This document shows, one piece after another, positions 6,455-8,075 of a DNA stretch of 8,075 bases (within the stretch, counting starts at the first letter, position 1; every line of letters begins with the position of its first letter). The position numbers were made by a program, and so were the translations under genes. The stretch lies in NCBI GenBank assembly GCA_902767385.1, contig CACXHA010000058.1, forward strand, positions 1 through 8,075, read 5' to 3'. The notes below the pieces were generated by a model. It worked only from the letters and a program-made list of their open reading frames with translations. It ran no database searches and had not been told where the DNA came from. This DNA is from an uncultured Elusimicrobium sp. GTDB lineage: Bacteria; Elusimicrobiota; Elusimicrobia; Elusimicrobiales; Elusimicrobiaceae.

Positions 6455-7234
6455 ATGGATAAAAAGTTAGCCCAAAAAATCTATCATATCGGCTTATTTG
6501 CCGGGATTCCTGCGGCAGACACAGACTGTATCATTCAAGCGGTGCGCGCGGTGGTAGCGGGGGGAGTGTGCGGTGTTATTTTGTCTTGGAACAAACATTT
6601 AGGTCCTACCGTAGAACAACTGCGAAAAGAATTTGCGCATCTAGTCATTGGAATCCAGGGGCCATACGCACACAGTATGAAACTCTTTGCCAGCGGGGCC
6701 AACTTTGTAGTGGATACGGCCAACGCGCCCGATAAAGCGCAAGTTCCGTTTTTACTGCGTAAAGGGAACGATTTGTTGGATAGAGATACGGTGCTTGCCC
6801 AATGTTCTAACAAAATGGTTTTTGTGAGCGATATGAAGCAAAATCGTTGGGGAGAAATAACCGCCCGGGCCCAACAAGCCATTTCCCAAATGTTTGGGTT
6901 TGAACTGCGCCATGTGGGCATCAATCACCCGGACGCTGCCGCTTCTGACAAAACCGCCTCTACTTTTGAAGCTTTATTTGGGTGGCCCAAAGAGGACAAA
7001 GGCGGAGCTTATTTTGCCGGGCCGTACATTGAGTCCATGAAAAAGATGTTTTACGGTACCCATGGGCATATTGCTGTTGCCACCAACAGTGTGGACCGGG
7101 CGGCTTGGTATTTGGAGCAGCGCGGCGTAAAATTCAATTGGAAAAGTGCGGACTATAACCCCGACAAAACGCTTCGGGTCGTTTATTTGCAAGAAGAAAT
7201 CGGCGGCTTTGCTGTACACCTGCTGCAAAAATAA
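6455..7234 (+). CDS. KDPG-aldolase-like segment fused to a VOC (glyoxalase-fold) domain
   Basis: This 259-residue cytoplasmic protein has two parts. Residues about 10-105 resemble the first half of the KDPG/KHG aldolase barrel: an AVRAVVAGGV helix (29-38), VIGIQGP (64-70) and ASGANFVVD (79-87). The catalytic glutamate of EVT is replaced (VILS, 41-44), and I see no counterpart of the Schiff-base lysine region (KFFP), so aldolase activity is unlikely. Residues about 148-259 are a VOC domain: HVGIN (153-157), LFGW, GGAYFAGPYIE (183-193), GHIAVAT with His205, VDRAAWYLEQRGV and EEIGGFAVHLLQ. Aldolase-VOC fusions of about 320 residues are, as I recall, annotated in anaerobes; this one is about 60 shorter in the aldolase part. 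The substrate is unknown. It begins three bases after the cinA stop with only a distant AGGA, so reinitiation from cinA is likely. Confidence 0.75.
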   Translation: MDKKLAQKIYHIGLFAGIPAADTDCIIQAVRAVVAGGVCGVILSWNKHLGPTVEQLRKEFAHLVIGIQGPYAHSMKLFASGANFVVDTANAPDKAQVPFLLRKGNDLLDRDTVLAQCSNKMVFVSDMKQNRWGEITARAQQAISQMFGFELRHVGINHPDAAASDKTASTFEALFGWPKEDKGGAYFAGPYIESMKKMFYGTHGHIAVATNSVDRAAWYLEQRGVKFNWKSADYNPDKTLRVVYLQEEIGGFAVHLLQK

Positions 7235-7273
7235 TAATTAATACGCATTATTTTTCCCCAACCGGAAGTTTTA

Positions 7274-7279
7274 TAGAAT
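7274..7279 (+). promoter_or_regulatory. Possible -10 box directly before the outer-membrane protein gene
   Basis: TAGAAT matches the -10 consensus at five of six positions and ends seven bases before the ATG at 7287, so transcription would begin at or next to the start codon. The -35 region is T-rich without a clear TTGACA. Confidence 0.35.
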
Positions 7280-7286
7280 ATCTTAT

Positions 7287-7919
7287 ATGAAGCTTCTTGC
7301 TGGGGTGTTTTCTGTTGGTTTATTGATTTGCGGTACGGGCGTGTTTGGTGCGCCTATGTACCGGGCCGGTGAAAATAACTCGTCGGCGCGTTCTTGGTTA
7401 CATGGAGAAATTTCGGGCGGATATGTGTTTTCTTCCAACCGGGTGGAGTATGTGACCGAAGAGGATTCTTCTTCCCGTCTGCGTGGTGTAGAAGTGCGGG
7501 CTTTGTGGTCCCCGCTATCGTGGTTATCGGTGGGGGCGGAAATGGACCGGTTGGGGGACGAAAAATTATCTCCCATGATTAAAGCATATAGGATAAACCG
7601 CCAAGCCGGGCTCATAAAATTGACGTTGACACCCAATACTACGCCGCGTTTCTATTTGATAGGTGGGTATGGAAAAAGCGAACATAAGTTAACGTATGAG
7701 GATTTTTATTTTGGCACGCGTAACAAACGCCCCGCGATAACTAAAGATTTGCATTATTGGACGGTTGGTTTAGGTGTGGAAGCGGATGTGTGGAAGTGTT
7801 TGTTTGTGGGGATGGAAGGCAACTGGGTTCGTTACAATGATAACCAGTTGAACCAAATATTTAAAATGTCCTCGCGCGTAGAAACGGATATACGTGTGCG
7901 AGTTGGACTGCGGTTTTAA
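7287..7919 (+). CDS. Small outer-membrane beta-barrel protein (OmpX/OmpA-N-like)
   Basis: The 210-residue protein has a signal peptide at 1-22 (MKLLAGVFSVGLL..., cleavage probably after GVFGA). About eight amphipathic beta strands follow (near 38-50, 66-74, 77-87, 103-116, 121-130, 155-168, 170-184, 199-210), with polar loops such as EEDSSS and FGTRNKR. It ends in RVRVGLRF; a final phenylalanine in an alternating strand is the usual sorting signal for the BAM machinery. Length and strand count fit an eight-stranded barrel, but I cannot name a family and its role (adhesin, structural, lipid-related) is open. LLIC at 12-15 is not a lipobox because Ile precedes Cys. The start is fixed by the signal peptide; no other start lies upstream before an in-frame stop. 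No Shine-Dalgarno is visible. It appears to be a separate unit from cinA-VOC. Confidence 0.75.
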   Translation: MKLLAGVFSVGLLICGTGVFGAPMYRAGENNSSARSWLHGEISGGYVFSSNRVEYVTEEDSSSRLRGVEVRALWSPLSWLSVGAEMDRLGDEKLSPMIKAYRINRQAGLIKLTLTPNTTPRFYLIGGYGKSEHKLTYEDFYFGTRNKRPAITKDLHYWTVGLGVEADVWKCLFVGMEGNWVRYNDNQLNQIFKMSSRVETDIRVRVGLRF

Positions 7920-7924
7920 AAAGA

Positions 7925-7953
7925 TTGAAACCCCTGTACAAAAATGATATACT
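7925..7953 (+). promoter_or_regulatory. tRNA-Arg promoter
   Basis: TTGAAA (7925-7930), a 17-base spacer and TATACT (7948-7953), the latter preceded by TG-A to make an extended -10. The start would be near 7960, about 36 bases before the mature tRNA 5' end. Confidence 0.75.
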
Positions 7954-7995
7954 AACTATGTAGTTGAGGATTACCCCATTATCCGCAAGATTTAC

Positions 7996-8067
7996 GCGCC
8001 CATAGCTCAATGGATAGAGTGTCAGCCTGCGGAGCTGAAGATACAAGTTCGATTCCTGTTGGGCGCA
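7996..8067 (+). tRNA. tRNA-Arg, anticodon GCG
   Basis: A full cloverleaf folds. The acceptor is GCGCCCA (7996-8002) with TGGGCGC (8060-8066), seven pairs. The D stem GCTC/GAGT has a GG-containing loop. The anticodon stem TCAGC (8022-8026) / GCTGA (8034-8038) encloses the loop CTGCGGA, giving anticodon GCG at 8029-8031, which reads CGC and CGU arginine codons. The T loop is TTCGATT (8048-8054). A20 in the D loop, C35 and discriminator A8067 are arginine identity elements. CCA is not encoded (CGT follows). The T stem ACAAG/CCTGT has one A-C mismatch (8046/8056). Most bacteria read CGN with ACG (inosine), so GCG is uncommon. Apart from base 34, the anticodon arm looks like that of a tRNA-Arg(CCG). 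Confidence 0.93.
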
Positions 8068-8075
8068 CGTCTTAA

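Noticed and set aside
7231..7260. AT-rich AATAAT/ATTATT repeat after the VOC gene as a terminator
   Set aside because: The stem would be only A-T pairs and too weak to call.
1..8075. CRISPR arrays, insertion sequences, attachment sites, phage or defence genes
   Set aside because: No spaced direct repeats, transposase or integrase motifs, or defence domains are visible in any frame.

Overview
The window reads as ordinary chromosomal DNA from a fermentative, Gram-negative (diderm) anaerobe. The diderm inference comes from an outer-membrane beta-barrel protein ending in phenylalanine. The fermentative inference comes from a bifunctional AdhE next to a Rex redox repressor. Promoters look like standard sigma-70 (TTGACA/TATAAT), and most genes have a Shine-Dalgarno sequence. 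Mixed base composition and the style of the proteins would fit a gut Elusimicrobiota-type lineage, but that placement is a guess. No mobile elements, CRISPR arrays or phage genes are visible, and no stretch over 300 bases lacks a gene.

Left part (1-2384): the 5' two-thirds of adhE runs leftward off the window edge. It diverges from rex across a 187-base intergenic region. That region holds a good promoter for each gene and, immediately downstream of each -10 box, a matching 18-bp inverted repeat T(G/A)GATA-N6-TATCCA. The geometry is that of a Rex operator but the sequence is not the usual TTGTGA-N6-TCACAA. The Rex protein is also changed in its DNA-recognition segment. This pairing is the most interesting feature of the window: a redox circuit in which NADH level would control ethanol formation through an apparently re-specified operator.

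Middle (2385-5209): an unrecognised exported protein faces a convergent nagB-nagA operon. Its terminator hairpin lies inside the last codons of nagA. nagB and nagA overlap by four bases (ATGA). Together they convert N-acetylglucosamine-6-phosphate to fructose-6-phosphate, acetate and ammonia.

Right part (5210-8075): cinA (NMN deamidase / MoCF-like protein) diverges from nagB. It is followed after three bases by an unusual protein joining a shortened, probably inactive KDPG-aldolase-like segment to a VOC (glyoxalase-fold) domain. Next come a small outer-membrane beta-barrel protein, perhaps from a leaderless transcript, and a tRNA-Arg with the anticodon GCG behind a strong extended -10 promoter.

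The genes fall into separate small transcription units: adhE; rex; exported protein; nagBA; cinA-VOC; barrel protein; tRNA. They share a theme of fermentation, amino-sugar use and pyridine-nucleotide balance, but there is no single multi-gene system.
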